A stretch of 64,000 nucleotides of DNA from assembly GCF_902825325.1 (NCBI RefSeq), contig NZ_CADEAR010000001.1:186001-250000 (forward strand), given 5' to 3'. The translations under genes and the position numbers were made by a program. Origin of the DNA: Brucella tritici. GTDB lineage: Bacteria; Pseudomonadota; Alphaproteobacteria; Rhizobiales; Rhizobiaceae. Below the pieces are notes generated by a model, which was not told the origin of the DNA, did no database searches, and saw only the letters and a list, made by a program, of their open reading frames with translations. Position 1 is the first letter of the stretch; every line of letters begins with the position of its first letter. This document shows positions 63,332-64,000 of the stretch, one piece after another.

Positions 63332-64000
63332 ATGCCAATTTCCAATACGCTTCCGGAATTCGGGATCGATCGCGCCAGCGATGTCTCGCTTACTGCGCAA
63401 CTGGTCGGTCAGATAAGACAAGCGGTTTTGGCCGGACGCCTGAAACCCAATGCAAAACTGCCTTCTACCCGTGCCTTGTCTCTGGAACTCGGCCTGTCAC
63501 GAACAACCGTTCTTGCGGCATTCGACCAATTGATCGCCGAAGGCTATCTGGAAGGACGTCAAGGTTCCGGAACCCATGTCACCGCCGAACTTCCCGAAAC
63601 CAGCCTGACAGTCGACCAACCGCCCCTTCATACGATAGCCCAGCAGCGGTTACACCGTGAGGAAGCCAAAGCCTTCCGGCTCGGTATGTTCGATAGCGAT
63701 CATTTCCCGCACGACGAATGGGGCAAACTGTTAGGACGCATCTGGCGCAATCCCTCCCCTGATCTATTAAGCAGCGACGATGTGTTTGGCTTTCATCCTC
63801 TGCGGTCATCTTTGGCCCGTCATTTGCACGAATGGCGCGGTATGATTGTCTCACCGGAACAGATTATCATCACCAACGGCAGCGCAGACGCTCTTGGCCT
63901 TATCCGGGAAGCGCTGTTTGCGCCGGGTGACAGACTCTGGATGGAAGAACCCGGATATCCGCCTGCGCGCAAGATCCTAGGTACCAATGGCCTCGACATA
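63332..64000 (+). CDS. MocR/PdxR-family regulator, 3' end beyond window
   Basis: First 223 residues of a GntR-aminotransferase fusion of about 450-500. The winged helix reads VGQIRQAVLAGRLKPNAKLP, STRALSLELGLSRTTVLAAF and GYLEGRQGSGTHVT. The PLP-domain start shows HPLRSSLARHLHEWRGMIVS, ITNGSADALGLIREALFAPG and WMEEPGYPPARKIL. The Schiff-base lysine is not reached. Divergent from the PNPOx-like gene, which it may regulate using PLP as effector. It is a paralogue of TauR at 47716. Confidence 0.9.
   Translation, partial: MPISNTLPEFGIDRASDVSLTAQLVGQIRQAVLAGRLKPNAKLPSTRALSLELGLSRTTVLAAFDQLIAEGYLEGRQGSGTHVTAELPETSLTVDQPPLHTIAQQRLHREEAKAFRLGMFDSDHFPHDEWGKLLGRIWRNPSPDLLSSDDVFGFHPLRSSLARHLHEWRGMIVSPEQIIITNGSADALGLIREALFAPGDRLWMEEPGYPPARKILGTNGLDI

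Overview
This 64 kb window is a chromosomal segment of an alphaproteobacterium, most likely Brucellaceae (Ochrobactrum/Brucella anthropi group) or a close Rhizobiales relative. That placement is inferred from the gene content: a taurine tauR-tauABC-tauXY-xsc-pta cluster, a fused MrpA/B antiporter subunit, an Anbu operon, many ABC uptake systems, and short dispersed palindromic repeats of the rhizobial intergenic mosaic type. No phage, transposase, CRISPR array, tRNA or rRNA was seen. Coding density is high and no gene looks broken; only the two edge genes are cut by the window.

Layout. 1-4235 (minus): branched-chain 2-oxoacid dehydrogenase operon, E1alpha-E1beta-E2-E3, with E3 cut by the left edge. 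4744-12321: a carbohydrate ABC uptake operon on minus (binding protein, two permeases, Gfo/Idh/MocA oxidoreductase, ATPase), divergent from a BadF-type sugar kinase and a GntR/UTRA regulator on plus. 12376-19541 (minus): GbsR/MarR-like regulator, cydD, cydC, cydA, cydB, cydX, giving cytochrome bd oxidase and its assembly exporter. 19935-25959 (minus): Mrp/Mnh multisubunit Na+/H+ antiporter, AB fused then C, D, E, F, G, all overlapping. 26282-28575: a YdhS-like FAD protein and a nitroreductase, divergent.

28627-32619 (minus): ATP-grasp, alpha-E, transglutaminase-like and Anbu proteasome-like genes. This compact four-gene module is found in many bacteria and its chemistry is unresolved; I consider it the most interesting system here. 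32776-38076 (minus): mog, then a polar amino-acid ABC operon headed by an M20 amidohydrolase. 38524-44142: a GNAT acetyltransferase and a TctD/TctE-like two-component pair on plus, convergent with a NitT/TauT-type ABC operon on minus. 44438-45276: two small paralogous proteins of unknown function. 45334-47544 (minus): a large OmpA-family protein with 15-residue repeats.

47716-57088: taurine catabolism. TauR (minus) faces tauABC (import), tauXY (taurine dehydrogenase to sulfoacetaldehyde), xsc (to acetyl phosphate plus sulfite) and pta (to acetyl-CoA). Direct repeats at 49358-49388 are the probable TauR site. 57114-62575: a second amino-acid ABC operon ending in a RocB-like M20 hydrolase, divergent from an Lrp/AsnC regulator with two operator-like boxes. 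62588-64000: a PNPOx-like flavoprotein divergent from a MocR regulator that is cut by the right edge.

The overall picture is a soil or host-associated heterotroph scavenging amino acids, branched-chain keto acids, amino sugars or sugars and organosulfonates, with low-oxygen respiration and Na+/pH homeostasis nearby. Gene starts were moved from the longest open frame wherever a ribosome site or family alignment supported a later codon.
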